DNA from: Candidatus Binataceae bacterium | Lineage (GTDB): Bacteria > Desulfobacterota > Binatia > Binatales > Binataceae | NCBI GenBank assembly: GCA_030038355.1 | Contig: JASHPB010000047.1 | Span: 1-63,423, forward strand | Length of the DNA: 63,423 nt | Direction: 5' to 3' | Shown here: positions 8,725 through 17,662 of the stretch, piece by piece | Layout: the number at the start of each line of letters is the position of its first letter | How positions within the stretch are numbered: position 1 is the stretch's first letter | Position numbers and translations under genes: made by a program | Notes under the pieces: generated by a model | Seen by the model: only the letters and a program-made list of their open reading frames with translations | What the model was told of the DNA's origin: nothing | The model's database searches: none

Positions 8725-9603
8725 CTAGCGCGATTCGCCGTTTGAGTGGCGTTCTGCAGCGCCGAGCAGCTCCTGCAGGAACGTCATGCGATCGTGAGTC
8801 GGCAAATCATCAAGCTTGAGACGCTTGCGCATCGTCTCGCTCACTTCGATGAGGAGCTGCTCGCGGCGATCGGCGGGTAGTTCTCCCACGCGCCGGATTG
8901 TCCCGCGGATCAGCGCGAGTTCGCGCGGCCCAAGCTGCGCCATCTGCCGGCGCGTTAGCGAGAGCGGCGCCGCACCCGCAGGCAACTCGATTTGGTCGGC
9001 GGCCAAGGGCCGATCGAGCCGAATCACGATCGTCCCCGCGACGTGGTCGCCGAGGCGCCCGACACTCGGCGAAAGGATCATTGAGGTCAGTCCGACAAGA
9101 TAGTTCGCCGGCAGCAGATCGACGCTTCGCATCAGGTTGCGTACTACAGAGCTACGGCCGTCGATCGGCATGCCATCGCGCTTGACCACGCGCAGCCCGA
9201 GCACGATTTTGCCGAGCGAGCGGCCGTTGGTCAGCATTTCCCACACGATGAAGTAACCGGTCTCGACCACAAATTGGACGAGGATGAACAGCGCGAAGAT
9301 CAGCCCTTCGACCAGGCCCATGTCGCGCGTCATCGGCACCGCGTTGCCTCTTTGCGCCTGCCGCGCGGCGCGCATCATCTGATGAAAGAGCGAGCTAAAG
9401 AGTGCGCTCAACCACTTCCCGATCGGCAGGCCGGTAATGGTCAGGTAGATCAGCGCCACGATGACCACGAGCAGCACCGCGAAATCAATGGCATAGGCAA
9501 GAATACGCAACGCGGGGCCAGCAACCGCCAGGTCGAGACGCACGCCCTCTGGAGAAAGCAGTTCGTGAGTGGGAGTATCGTCAACACCTTGAATCGGATT
9601 CAT
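8725..9603 (-). CDS. RDD family membrane protein
   Basis: 292 residues with an RDD-type membrane domain (LAVAGPALRILAYAIDFAVLL near 25-45, a second helix pair about 100-130, then NGRSLGKIVLGLRVVKRDG and SVGRLGDHVAGTIVIR). A soluble tail of about 90 residues follows. RDD proteins are poorly characterised; some transport ions or osmolytes. The ATG lies 14 bases from the divergent SpoIIM-like start, so the promoters must overlap the coding regions. Co-location with SpoIIM, DUF58 and MoxR genes is a recurrent association in bacteria. Confidence 0.88.
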   Translation of the reverse strand: MNPIQGVDDTPTHELLSPEGVRLDLAVAGPALRILAYAIDFAVLLVVIVALIYLTITGLPIGKWLSALFSSLFHQMMRAARQAQRGNAVPMTRDMGLVEGLIFALFILVQFVVETGYFIVWEMLTNGRSLGKIVLGLRVVKRDGMPIDGRSSVVRNLMRSVDLLPANYLVGLTSMILSPSVGRLGDHVAGTIVIRLDRPLAADQIELPAGAAPLSLTRRQMAQLGPRELALIRGTIRRVGELPADRREQLLIEVSETMRKRLKLDDLPTHDRMTFLQELLGAAERHSNGESR

Positions 9604-9617
9604 GAGGAGTACGCGGT

Positions 9618-10670
9618 GTGATTGAGCGCGATCGGGTCGCGCAGCAAAGACTTGCGGAGCTGCTCGAGCGCGCTGAGCAAATCGCGCGGCCCCTGTCGTT
9701 CGGGGAAGTGCGCGAGTTGGCGCACCTCTATCGCGTATGCTCGGCGCGGCTCGCGATGCAGCGCTCGCGAGCGAGCGATCCCGAGGCGATGCGATACCTG
9801 AACGCGCTCTGCGTCCGCGCCTACACGCACCTTCGCGTGACGACGCCGCCTGAGCGCCACGTGCGAAAGTTCTTCTTGGCCGACTTTCCAGTCACACTCG
9901 CGGCGACCGCGAAGATCCAGGCCGTCGCTGCGCTCATCCTGCTGGCGGGCGCGATCGTCGGCGCAACGCTCGTCGCACAGAAGCCCGCCGCGCTCTATGC
10001 ATTCATTCCGTCGTGGATGTACCCGGCCGACGAACTCGAGCAGTTCGAGAGCTCGAGGCAGGCGCGGATCGATTTTCTCTCGCATAGCTCGATGGCCGCC
10101 GGAACAAAGTCGCTCTTTTCAGCTGGTCTGTTCGTTCACAACATGCAGACTGGGTTGGTGGCCTTCGCCACGGGCATTCTAGCTGGAGTTCCGACGATCC
10201 TCATAGTGTTCGAGAACGGATTGATAATTGGCGCGTTTGGCTGGTTATTCTCACGCGGCGGCACCGCGATGACCTTCTGGGCATGGATGCTGCCGCACGC
10301 GATTCCCGAGCTGCTGGCGGTGACGCTCTGCGCATCGGGCGGCCTTCTGATCGCGCGCGCCGTGATCGCGCCCGGACGCCGTACTGTTGGCACCGCGCTC
10401 CGCGAGGCATCGCGGCCGGCGCTCCAGATGGTCGCCGCTTCGGTGCCGCTCTTTATCATCGCGGCGGCGATTGAGAGCTTTCTCAGGCAATCGACGTTGT
10501 CGGTCGGAGCACGGTACGCTGCCGCCGCGATCGCAGTCGCCGCGATCGCGTCCTATGCGTTGTTCGTGCGCATTCTCGTGCGGCGTCATCCGTCGATCGA
10601 GCTCGAATGGCTGCTCACAGCAGGCTCGCCTGACGCATCGCAAGATATCGATTCAAAACTGGTGCATTGA
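9618..10670 (+). CDS. SpoIIM-like (stage II sporulation protein M / DUF95) membrane protein
   Basis: 350-residue polytopic protein. The N-terminal soluble helices (residues 1-85, LSFGEVRELAHLYRVCSARLA) and the helical membrane segments with the SpoIIM/DUF95 pattern (HNMQTGLVAFATGILAGVPT, FENGLIIGAFG, PHAIPELLAV) define the family. In Gram-negatives this domain is part of MoxR/DUF58 clusters and has no sporulation role. Start GTG 9618 is the earliest in frame. The 3' end overlaps the convergent DUF58 gene by 56 bases, so the two cannot share an ordinary terminator. Confidence 0.88.
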   Translation: MIERDRVAQQRLAELLERAEQIARPLSFGEVRELAHLYRVCSARLAMQRSRASDPEAMRYLNALCVRAYTHLRVTTPPERHVRKFFLADFPVTLAATAKIQAVAALILLAGAIVGATLVAQKPAALYAFIPSWMYPADELEQFESSRQARIDFLSHSSMAAGTKSLFSAGLFVHNMQTGLVAFATGILAGVPTILIVFENGLIIGAFGWLFSRGGTAMTFWAWMLPHAIPELLAVTLCASGGLLIARAVIAPGRRTVGTALREASRPALQMVAASVPLFIIAAAIESFLRQSTLSVGARYAAAAIAVAAIASYALFVRILVRRHPSIELEWLLTAGSPDASQDIDSKLVH

Positions 10671-11961
10671 TCGCGGCGGGATCGAGGTCCAGCGTCTCGG
10701 CGCCGAAGCGGCCGATCCGTGCCAACGCGGCCTCGCGTTCGACGACCAAGTCCTGCAGCGCGAGCCTCCGATACAGACGGTCACGCGTGATCTCCGCATC
10801 GCGCCGATCGATTTCTGCGAGCACTCGGTCGCGCAGCGCGACCAGCAGCACAACATGGCGGCGCGCGATGACCCCAAGGTACGATTCTAGTTCACGCGAC
10901 GCGCTACCCTCGACGAAGTCGGTGAGCACGACGACCAGCGCACGTTTCTTCTGATTGATCGCGAGCGTGTCGGCCAGCACGCGATAGTTCGGCTCGAACG
11001 CCGATACCTTGAGCCGCGCGGAGGCCTCGACCAGGCCGCGCAGAGCTCCGACCCCGGAGCGCGGCCGAATCAACGATCTTAGCTCGCGATCGAATGCCAT
11101 GAAGCCGACGCGATCGCCAAACTCCTTCGAGGCTCGGGCCAGCGCGATCGCGCAATCAAGCGCGTAGTCGAGTTTCGAATTGCTCTCCGCTCGCGCCGCC
11201 ATGAGGCGTCCGGTGTCCACCGCGACCATCACCGTGTGCCGCCGCTCGGTCTGATACTGACGCACCATCATGCGGCCGCGCCGTGCGGTCGCACGCCAAT
11301 CAACATGGCGCGGATCATCACCGGGAAAATATTCGCGTAGCGACTCGAACTCTCGTCCCTCGCCACGCGCAGGCCGTGGTCTCGTTCCGAGCTCGTCGCG
11401 AATCGTGCGATGAGTGAGTGCAACGCGCCGCTCTGGCGACGATGCGGGCGGCAGAATCGCGACCTTGCCGCCATTCTGCGCGAGCGAACGATAGCGAAAG
11501 AGTTCGAGCCGCGAGTTCCACATCAGGTAGGCACCCCCGAGCTCGTTCGTGCCGCGCCGCAGTGGAACAACCTCGCGAGTGATCGTTGTCGTGCGGGGAG
11601 TCAACGCGACATCCTCGATCAGCATGTCGCCGCCAAGGTCCGTGGGCAGTTCGTCGAGAATCGATGTCGAGCGGTCGATATACGAGCTTACTCGATAAGT
11701 CACAATTGCCCTTCGGCCTTTAACGACGTGCTCCGGAAGCTCGCGCACAAGTCGTGGCGGCGGATCTTTGCGGCTGATGCCCCAATCAATGAACGCCAGC
11801 ATCACCAGTGCGACGACGAATGCGATTGCGGGGATAAAGAGAAGGCCAAACGGGACCGATGCGAGCGCGAACATCGCGGCCATCGCGGTCCAGCGCACGA
11901 GCCGCGGCGCCGGCCGAATCGCCACAATCGAGGGGTGTTCGCGATCCCCATCAGATGTCAT
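10615..11961 (-). CDS. DUF58 domain protein (MoxR-associated)
   Basis: 448 residues with two N-terminal transmembrane helices (about 25-60), a beta-rich middle and the DUF58 signature at about 195-225 (GEGREFESLREYFPGDDPR, then VDWRATARRG). A von Willebrand A-like fold follows (VMVAVDTGR; VVVLTDFVEG). These proteins act with MoxR AAA+ ATPases and are thought to be metal-dependent adaptor or assembly factors. The start overlaps the MoxR stop by one base (TGATG), showing translational coupling. It is the last gene of the minus-strand run. Confidence 0.9.
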   Translation of the reverse strand: MTSDGDREHPSIVAIRPAPRLVRWTAMAAMFALASVPFGLLFIPAIAFVVALVMLAFIDWGISRKDPPPRLVRELPEHVVKGRRAIVTYRVSSYIDRSTSILDELPTDLGGDMLIEDVALTPRTTTITREVVPLRRGTNELGGAYLMWNSRLELFRYRSLAQNGGKVAILPPASSPERRVALTHRTIRDELGTRPRPARGEGREFESLREYFPGDDPRHVDWRATARRGRMMVRQYQTERRHTVMVAVDTGRLMAARAESNSKLDYALDCAIALARASKEFGDRVGFMAFDRELRSLIRPRSGVGALRGLVEASARLKVSAFEPNYRVLADTLAINQKKRALVVVLTDFVEGSASRELESYLGVIARRHVVLLVALRDRVLAEIDRRDAEITRDRLYRRLALQDLVVEREAALARIGRFGAETLDLDPAAINAPVLNRYLAMRQASLL

Positions 11962-12923
11962 CAGTGCGGAACCGGCACGCTGCGCACAACCTCGTCAACC
12001 GCGTCGTCGGGGCTCATCCCTTCGACCTCGGCGCCCGGCTCGAGCACTACGCGATGACGCAGCGCCGGTCGGATGACGGATTGAACGTCTTCAGGCAACA
12101 CAAAGTCACGGCCCGCGAGCGCGGCGAATGATTTCGCGGCGCGCACCATCCAGAGCGCCGCGCGCGGCGATGCTCCTACCGCGATCGACGGATGCTCGCG
12201 AGTAGCGCGCACCAGGGCGACCGCGTACTCGAGGATTTCATCGCGCGCTAGTATTCGCGCGGCGACTTCGCGCGCCGCCTTCAGCTCGGCTGCACCAAGC
12301 AGCGCCGCCACCTGCGACAGTGGAGCGTCATTGGCGTGATGCGTCGCGATGATGCGGACTTCATCCTGCGCGTTCGGATAGGCAATGCGTATTTTGAACA
12401 AGAACCGGTCGAGTTCAGCCTCGGGCAGCGGATAAGTTCCTTCCTGCTCGATCGGATTTTGCGTGGCGAGCACGGTGAACCACTCGCCGAGCGGATACTG
12501 GGTGCCATCTACCGTTGCGGCCCGTTCCTGCATCGCCTCGAGCAACGCGGCCTGCGTCTTCGCCGGCGCGCGATTGATCTCATCGACCAGAAGCAGGTCG
12601 GTGAAAAGTGGACCTGGCCGGAAACGAAAGTCGCCGCGATCAAGCTGCAGAATCGGCGTGCCAATGATGTCGCTCGGCATCAGGTCCGGAGTGCACTGGA
12701 TGCGCCCGAAGCGGACACCGAGCGTCGCGGCGAGCGCGCGCACCAGCAGCGTCTTCGCAACTCCCGGCACGCCCTCGTAGAGACTGTGCCCGCACGAAAG
12801 AATTGTCACGAGCGAGAGCCGGACCGCCTCGTCCTGGCCAATAATCACGGACGCGATGGCGGCGTGTGCCGCGGTGAATGTCTCGGCTACCCACTTGGAA
12901 TTACTCGCGCCTTGATCGCTCAT
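11961..12923 (-). CDS. MoxR family AAA+ ATPase
   Basis: 320-residue AAA+ chaperone of the MoxR family. Walker A is GVPGVAKT, Walker B is [14 protein letters not shown], followed by the sensor region [21 protein letters not shown] and the C-terminal lid. Start ATG 12923 overlaps the stop of the DUF4350 gene as ATGA, which fixes it better than the longer frame from 13010. MoxR proteins remodel or insert cofactors into VWA- or DUF58-partnered targets. Its operon partners here are DUF58, DUF4350 and DUF4129 proteins; the client is unknown. Confidence 0.92.
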   Translation of the reverse strand: MSDQGASNSKWVAETFTAAHAAIASVIIGQDEAVRLSLVTILSCGHSLYEGVPGVAKTLLVRALAATLGVRFGRIQCTPDLMPSDIIGTPILQLDRGDFRFRPGPLFTDLLLVDEINRAPAKTQAALLEAMQERAATVDGTQYPLGEWFTVLATQNPIEQEGTYPLPEAELDRFLFKIRIAYPNAQDEVRIIATHHANDAPLSQVAALLGAAELKAAREVAARILARDEILEYAVALVRATREHPSIAVGASPRAALWMVRAAKSFAALAGRDFVLPEDVQSVIRPALRHRVVLEPGAEVEGMSPDDAVDEVVRSVPVPH

Positions 12924-14023
12924 GCTTCGGTCCCGCGATAGGATTCGATCGCGCGCACCGCGATTACAAGTTCCGCCTGAGTCGATGGTAACTCGCCATC
13001 GATCAGCCACCTTCGAGTCTCGGCGGACATCGAGCGATCGGCAGCGAGGCGCCTGATCAGCGTTTCATTTGATACATCGGCGCGCGGGAAGAGTCGGCGC
13101 CTGACGCGGCGAAGACTTCCGCTGCGGTACGCCTCGAACACCGCGGGCGCATCGCCGGCGCGCGAGTAGATTACGCCCAGCGAATCGATAAACGAAGAAA
13201 TCGACGGCGTCGGCGTGTCGCTCGCGTCGTCGAGCGTGCGGCGCGGCCAGATCCGCTGCTCGAGCATCCAGAGCACTACGGCGGTGATACCGATCGCAAT
13301 CGGCAACACTGCGCGCGAGGCCACCAGCGTCGCAACCAGGGAAACGTCGGCGCCCATGCCGTGAGACCATTCGTCAAAGGTAGGCGACCCGAAGGCGGAG
13401 ACGAGGTCGACGAGTAGCAGGCTCGCGTCACCGTCACCGAGATTTGAATTGAGGACGAATCTACCGTCGGCGACCGCGATGAGCAGGCCCGAGCCGAGCT
13501 TTATCGCGAAGGCGAACGGATTCTTGCCCGAAGTAAGAATCGTCGATGCGCCCGCGGGCGCGGACTTGAAGCTGAGCAAACCGGCGATACCAAGCTGGCG
13601 GGACTCACGCGCGACGCTGCCGCTGATTCTCGAGCTTTCCGCTCCCACCGATGTGCTGCTGTCAATTCCGAGCCGCGTCCAATCACTGTCGACGTCGCCA
13701 AGGATCAGCGCAGTGCCGCCGGCGCGAATCCATTTAACTACTTCGCTCGCCTCGGCTTGGCCCTGATTCTTGAATGCTTCGAGGAAGTCCGGCGACACAT
13801 ACCACATGGTTCGTGCGCGGATTACGTCGCGCGGTGGCAGATGCGAGCGCGCGACCTTGAATCCGAGTTCCGTCAGCAGATCATAAGATGCCTGGTAGCC
13901 ATGGGGTCCGACGCCGAAGCTCGTTTCCGACTGCTGGAGCGAAGCGACGGGCGCCAGCCACAGATTCAGCATGAAAATCAGCAGCAGCGCAGCGATTGCT
14001 GATACAACGATGCGTCGCGGCAT
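12920..14023 (-). CDS. DUF4350 domain membrane protein
   Basis: About 367 residues. An N-terminal membrane anchor ([21 protein letters not shown]) is followed by a DUF4350-type extracytoplasmic domain ([31 protein letters not shown]), a second transmembrane helix near 250 ([19 protein letters not shown]) and a helical C terminus. ATG 14023 lies 4 bases after the upstream DUF4129 stop, so it is chosen over the longer frame reaching 14191. The family is a constant member of MoxR/DUF58/DUF4129 clusters. Function unknown. Confidence 0.82.
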   Translation of the reverse strand: MPRRIVVSAIAALLLIFMLNLWLAPVASLQQSETSFGVGPHGYQASYDLLTELGFKVARSHLPPRDVIRARTMWYVSPDFLEAFKNQGQAEASEVVKWIRAGGTALILGDVDSDWTRLGIDSSTSVGAESSRISGSVARESRQLGIAGLLSFKSAPAGASTILTSGKNPFAFAIKLGSGLLIAVADGRFVLNSNLGDGDASLLLVDLVSAFGSPTFDEWSHGMGADVSLVATLVASRAVLPIAIGITAVVLWMLEQRIWPRRTLDDASDTPTPSISSFIDSLGVIYSRAGDAPAVFEAYRSGSLRRVRRRLFPRADVSNETLIRRLAADRSMSAETRRWLIDGELPSTQAELVIAVRAIESYRGTEA

Positions 14024-14027
14024 CCGC

Positions 14028-14627
14028 TCACCCGGCAGCCGTCGACAGTTGCTCGAAGACGGCGCGCCACTCCGAGTAGATTGCCTGGTCGTTCTCTCTC
14101 GCGCCGAACCATCGATAGTCTGTCTCAGCGACCAGGCGATCGAGCTCGGATGCGAGCTCAGCGCTGAGACGCGACTCCCGAAGCGCAGCACGAATCCAGC
14201 GATTGGAACGATCGGGCCTTAACTCGATCACGGCGCGCTCACCCAGGGCGCGAAAGCTCGCGATCATCAGATGGTGCGCCGCTTCAAGGTAGCGGCCGCG
14301 GGTGGCGAGCGAGGATGCCTCGGCGGCAAGATCGCGGGCCGGGCTTGCTGCGATCGTGCGTGCTTCGGGAACGGGCGCGCGCATCGCAATCGAGATCGTC
14401 CAGACGATATGCCCGATCAGCGCCAACATCGCGAGGGCAATCAGCGCGAACACAGTCCAGTAGACGACCGGGCTGCTGAAGCGCAGGCCGTTGAGGTTCA
14501 TAAGCCACTCGATTATTTTCTGGATGATTGAATCGCGCGCCAACGGCGACTTGGCGTCGGCAAATTCGGGCCGCGCCAGAATCTGCTGAGTGAGCTCGAT
14601 GACGGCAGGGTCCGACAGATCAGGCAA
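14028..14627 (-). CDS. DUF4129 domain membrane protein
   Basis: 199 residues. A single membrane helix (about 55-80, VYWTVFALIALAMLALIGHIVW) is followed by a cytoplasmic helical DUF4129-like domain (YLEAAHHLMIASFRALGERAVIEL; ending near DYRWFGARENDQAIY). The same domain occurs at the C terminus of transglutaminase-like TgpA proteins and in MoxR operons. The start overlaps the preceding membrane-protein gene by 8 bases. Role unknown; probably a structural member of the MoxR-associated membrane complex. Confidence 0.83.
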   Translation of the reverse strand: MPDLSDPAVIELTQQILARPEFADAKSPLARDSIIQKIIEWLMNLNGLRFSSPVVYWTVFALIALAMLALIGHIVWTISIAMRAPVPEARTIAASPARDLAAEASSLATRGRYLEAAHHLMIASFRALGERAVIELRPDRSNRWIRAALRESRLSAELASELDRLVAETDYRWFGARENDQAIYSEWRAVFEQLSTAAG

Positions 14628-15432
14628 CGCTGGGATTTCCTGACTGCGGTGACGAGGGCGGCACGGCGCTCTCCGCGCTGATTTGCTGGGCGAGAAAGAT
14701 CAAATCGAAGTCTTCAGCGCGGCACCGCCGGTCGAAGTAGTAAATGGTGAGCGCGGCGGAGGCGAACGCGCCGGTTATCGCATGGGCTGCGCCCGTGAGG
14801 ACCGGTCCGAAGAAAGGAATCACCGACCAGGCAATCGAAAACACCAAAACGGGAATCTGCGAGATCAGCCCAATCGCGATCGCCATAGCCAAAACATGCC
14901 ACCAACTGCCGCGCACCAGTGCGCGGCTTCGGCCGAGCGCTCGCATGCCAAAGAATTGCTCGACGATCATCACCTGCGGGACGAAAATCCAGCTGATCGC
15001 GAAATAAAATACCCCGATCACCATCACGCTGAAAAACAGAAATTGCGGAATGAACCGCACCGCGTAAATGCCGGCCACGGGCAACATGGCCACCAAAACC
15101 AGCAGCAGATACATGAGCAGGTCGGTGCCAATCATGGGAAGCAGGATCGCGCGGGTCGCGCGAAATGCGGATTCAATCGTGACGCTTCGATCCAGGTAGA
15201 GATTGGCGACCGCTATTGTGATCGCCGCCTGGTAGATTACTCCCACCAGCATGAGGTAGATGAGCCCCAGCGAATTGAAGATCAGGGAATGTTGTCCTAG
15301 CGCCTCGAATATCGCCCACGGAATGAACATAACCGCTGCGATGCCTACGAGTAACAGGAAGTTGTCGCGGACCAGACGGAAGCCGCGATCCAGGACTTCG
15401 GCGAAGCTCAGCGGTCGAATTTCGTTAGCCGT
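14620..15432 (-). CDS. Multi-pass membrane protein, glycerophosphodiesterase-membrane-domain-like; non-canonical start
   Basis: The first ATG (15330) lies inside the first hydrophobic helix. The open frame upstream reads EIRPLSFAEVLDRGFRLVRDN, the usual N-terminal amphipathic motif of this membrane family, and is closed by a TGA further upstream. No ATG, GTG or TTG is present there. AAGGGAGGG lies 6 bases before an ACG at 15430-15432 and directly abuts an ATC at 15436-15438, so ACG or ATC initiation is most likely. The rest has about six hydrophobic helices and a short hydrophilic tail. It is the first gene of the MoxR cluster on this strand. Function unknown. Confidence 0.7.
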   Translation of the reverse strand, partial: TANEIRPLSFAEVLDRGFRLVRDNFLLLVGIAAVMFIPWAIFEALGQHSLIFNSLGLIYLMLVGVIYQAAITIAVANLYLDRSVTIESAFRATRAILLPMIGTDLLMYLLLVLVAMLPVAGIYAVRFIPQFLFFSVMVIGVFYFAISWIFVPQVMIVEQFFGMRALGRSRALVRGSWWHVLAMAIAIGLISQIPVLVFSIAWSVIPFFGPVLTGAAHAITGAFASAALTIYYFDRRCRAEDFDLIFLAQQISAESAVPPSSPQSGNPSVA

Positions 15433-15478
15433 GGCGATCCCTCCCTTTGGCAGCAGACTTTCACGCCATCACGCTGCC

Positions 15479-15664
15479 TCACTCGCTGATCTTCAGCGCC
15501 CCGGACGGGCAAGCTTTGACGGCGCCGCGCACCCGGTCGTCGTCAGCCGCTGATGGATCGATCACAAACTTCTTGTTCTCGACTTTGAAGACTTGTGGCA
15601 GAGTCTTGACGCAATTGCCGGAGTGGATGCAGACCTTTGAATCCCAGGTTACCTGCAAAGCCAT
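15479..15664 (-). CDS. Small monocluster ferredoxin
   Basis: 61-residue Fe-S protein of the Fer4_19/divergent ferredoxin type. C12-x-H14-x3-C18 (VCIHSGNC) and C52 (ACPSGAL) supply three cysteines plus a histidine at the usual fourth-ligand place, as in actinobacterial P450-partner [3Fe-4S]/[4Fe-4S] ferredoxins. Start ATG 15664 follows AAGGAGG by 7 bases; the longer frame from 15736 lacks this. Its redox partner is not evident nearby. Confidence 0.88.
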   Translation of the reverse strand: MALQVTWDSKVCIHSGNCVKTLPQVFKVENKKFVIDPSAADDDRVRGAVKACPSGALKISE

Positions 15665-15793
15665 CGCGGAAGCCTCCTTCGAAGTGGCAGCCGGGCGGGG
15701 CGAGATCATCCTTTCGCTCGGCGCGGCTTGATGCAATCGACATATAGAAGCGAGCCGCCCAGCGTCGTGCCCGCGGCCCGCCGCAAGTCAAAT

Positions 15794-16399
15794 CTATTTC
15801 AGCGTGCGCACCTTCTGATTCGCAGGCCGGCCGAGGCACTTCTGAAACCATGACTGGGCGGTCGGTGTCGCCGACATATCCAGACGCAGCATCGCAGCCC
15901 AACTAAGGACAGCGGCCGCATTGAGGTCCGCGATCGTGAACGTGCCGCCGAGCAGGAAGTCCCTGCCCTTCAGCGACTCGTCGAGAACCTTGAGCGGGGC
16001 CTTGATTCCCTCGACTGCAGCCTGCGCGGCCTTCTCGTCGCGCTGCCCTTCCGGCATCAGCACCCGGTTGCGCAGGATCGACATGAGGTGAGGCTCGACC
16101 TCCGTCATCGACCAGAAGCTCCACATGTAGGCTGCGCCATGCCCCGCAAGGTCGGACGGCCACAGCGAATTCTTGCCGTACTTTTCGGCGAGGTAAAGAT
16201 TGATCGCCATCGACTCCCAGATGTAGTTGCCGTCGTCCTCGAGCACCGGTACGTGGCCGTTGGGATTGCGCTTCAGATGCTCAGGTGACTTGGCGTCAGT
16301 CGTGGCCAGGGGGAGGTGTTCGTACTTGACGCCGAGTTCTTCGAGTGCCCAAAGGCATCGCGCCGATCGCGATCGCGAGGATCCGTACAGAGTGGTCAT
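15794..16399 (-). CDS. Glutathione S-transferase family protein
   Basis: 201 residues. The N-terminal thioredoxin-like domain (about 1-78) has the beta-GST pattern YGSSRSRSARCLWALEEL, the cis-Pro segment GHVPVLEDD and the glutathione-gamma-Glu motif ESMAI. The C-terminal all-helical domain includes FTIADLNAAAVL, the N-capping box. Such enzymes conjugate or isomerise electrophiles. Position 72 bases downstream of pobA on the same strand suggests a possible link to aromatic catabolism, for example maleyl-type isomerisation or detoxification, but this is inference. Confidence 0.9.
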   Translation of the reverse strand: MTTLYGSSRSRSARCLWALEELGVKYEHLPLATTDAKSPEHLKRNPNGHVPVLEDDGNYIWESMAINLYLAEKYGKNSLWPSDLAGHGAAYMWSFWSMTEVEPHLMSILRNRVLMPEGQRDEKAAQAAVEGIKAPLKVLDESLKGRDFLLGGTFTIADLNAAAVLSWAAMLRLDMSATPTAQSWFQKCLGRPANQKVRTLK

Positions 16400-16471
16400 T
16401 TGCTCGCCTCCAGATAGCTATCCAGTCGATTAAATTTCGGCCTCTTGGTATGGCCGCGCTCTAGAAATGGA

Positions 16472-17662
16472 TCAAACCGGGTCCATCGGCAAGCCAACGT
16501 AATTCTCGGCGAGCGACGTGGCTGCCGCGCGCGAGCTGGTGACGTAATCGAGTTCCGCACGCTGGCGGCGGCGATCGAACGCACTGTCGCCGTCGAATCG
16601 ATGCAGCATCAAGGTCATCCACCACGAGAAGCGCTGCACCTTCCATACGCGCCGAAGGCAGGCGCCCGAGTATCCTGCGAGCGAGGCGCGCGAACCCGAT
16701 TGATAGAACTCCTCGAACGCGCGGGCGAGCACCCGCACGTCGGCGATCGCGAGGTTGAGCCCCTTCGCCCCCGTGGGCGGGACGATATGCGCCGCGTCGC
16801 CGGCGAGAAACAGGTTGCCATACTGCATCGGCTCGGCGACGAAGCTGCGCATCGGCGTGATGCCTTTCTGAGTAATCGGTCCTCGCTGCAGTTGCCAGTT
16901 GTCGATCGTGGCGAAGCGCTGGCTCAGTTCGTCCCAGATTCTTTCCTCCGGCCAATTCTCGAGCGGCTCGTCGGGCGCGCATTGAATATAAAGCCGCGTG
17001 AGTTCGGGCGAACGCATACTGTGCAGCGCAAATCCGCGCTCGTGGCTTGTATAGATGAGCTCGTCAGACGACGGGGCAACCGCGGCAAGAATTCCGAGCC
17101 ACGCGAACGGATACACGCGCTCATACGTGGTGAGTGCGCCAGCCGGAATCGACGGGCGGCATACGCCGTGAAAGCCGTCGCATCCGGCGATGAAGTCGCA
17201 CGCGATCTCGCGCGAGTCATCTGTGGCGGTGAACGCGATCGAAGGCTTCGCGTCGAGGCCGGCGACTTTCACGTTATCGCATTCGAAGAAGACCCGGCCG
17301 CCGGCCGCCAGCCGCGCGTCGGTAAGATCTTTCACCACCTCGTTCTGGCCGTAGATCATGATCGTCCGGCCGCCGGTCAGCTCGCTGAGATCGATTCGAT
17401 GCCCGCGGCCGTCGAAGCGAAGCTCGATCCCGCGATGCACCAGGCCCTGGCGCTTAAGCCGCTCGCCGACGCCGCTCTCGATCATCAGATCGGCGGTGCC
17501 CTGCTCGAGCACTCCGGCGCGCACGCGCTCCTCGACGTGCTCGCGGCTTCGAGCTTCGACGACGATCGATTCGATTCCGCCGAGCTGCAGCAGATGCGAC
17601 AGCATCATGCCCGCCGGCCCGCCGCCAACGATTCCAACTTGAGTGCGAAGCCGCGCGCTCAT
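16472..17662 (-). CDS. pobA: 4-hydroxybenzoate 3-monooxygenase
   Basis: Class A FAD monooxygenase that hydroxylates 4-hydroxybenzoate to protocatechuate with NADPH and O2. The 396 residues match the family length (about 394). The FAD Rossmann motif VGGGPAG is at 12-18, RVRAGVLEQGT contacts FAD, the DG motif appears as GCDGFHG, and the GD motif as GDAAHIVPPTGAKGLN. The start overlaps the pcaB stop as ATGA, so the enzyme is coupled to the protocatechuate branch operon. It is the last gene of that operon. Confidence 0.95.
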   Translation of the reverse strand: MSARLRTQVGIVGGGPAGMMLSHLLQLGGIESIVVEARSREHVEERVRAGVLEQGTADLMIESGVGERLKRQGLVHRGIELRFDGRGHRIDLSELTGGRTIMIYGQNEVVKDLTDARLAAGGRVFFECDNVKVAGLDAKPSIAFTATDDSREIACDFIAGCDGFHGVCRPSIPAGALTTYERVYPFAWLGILAAVAPSSDELIYTSHERGFALHSMRSPELTRLYIQCAPDEPLENWPEERIWDELSQRFATIDNWQLQRGPITQKGITPMRSFVAEPMQYGNLFLAGDAAHIVPPTGAKGLNLAIADVRVLARAFEEFYQSGSRASLAGYSGACLRRVWKVQRFSWWMTLMLHRFDGDSAFDRRRQRAELDYVTSSRAAATSLAENYVGLPMDPV

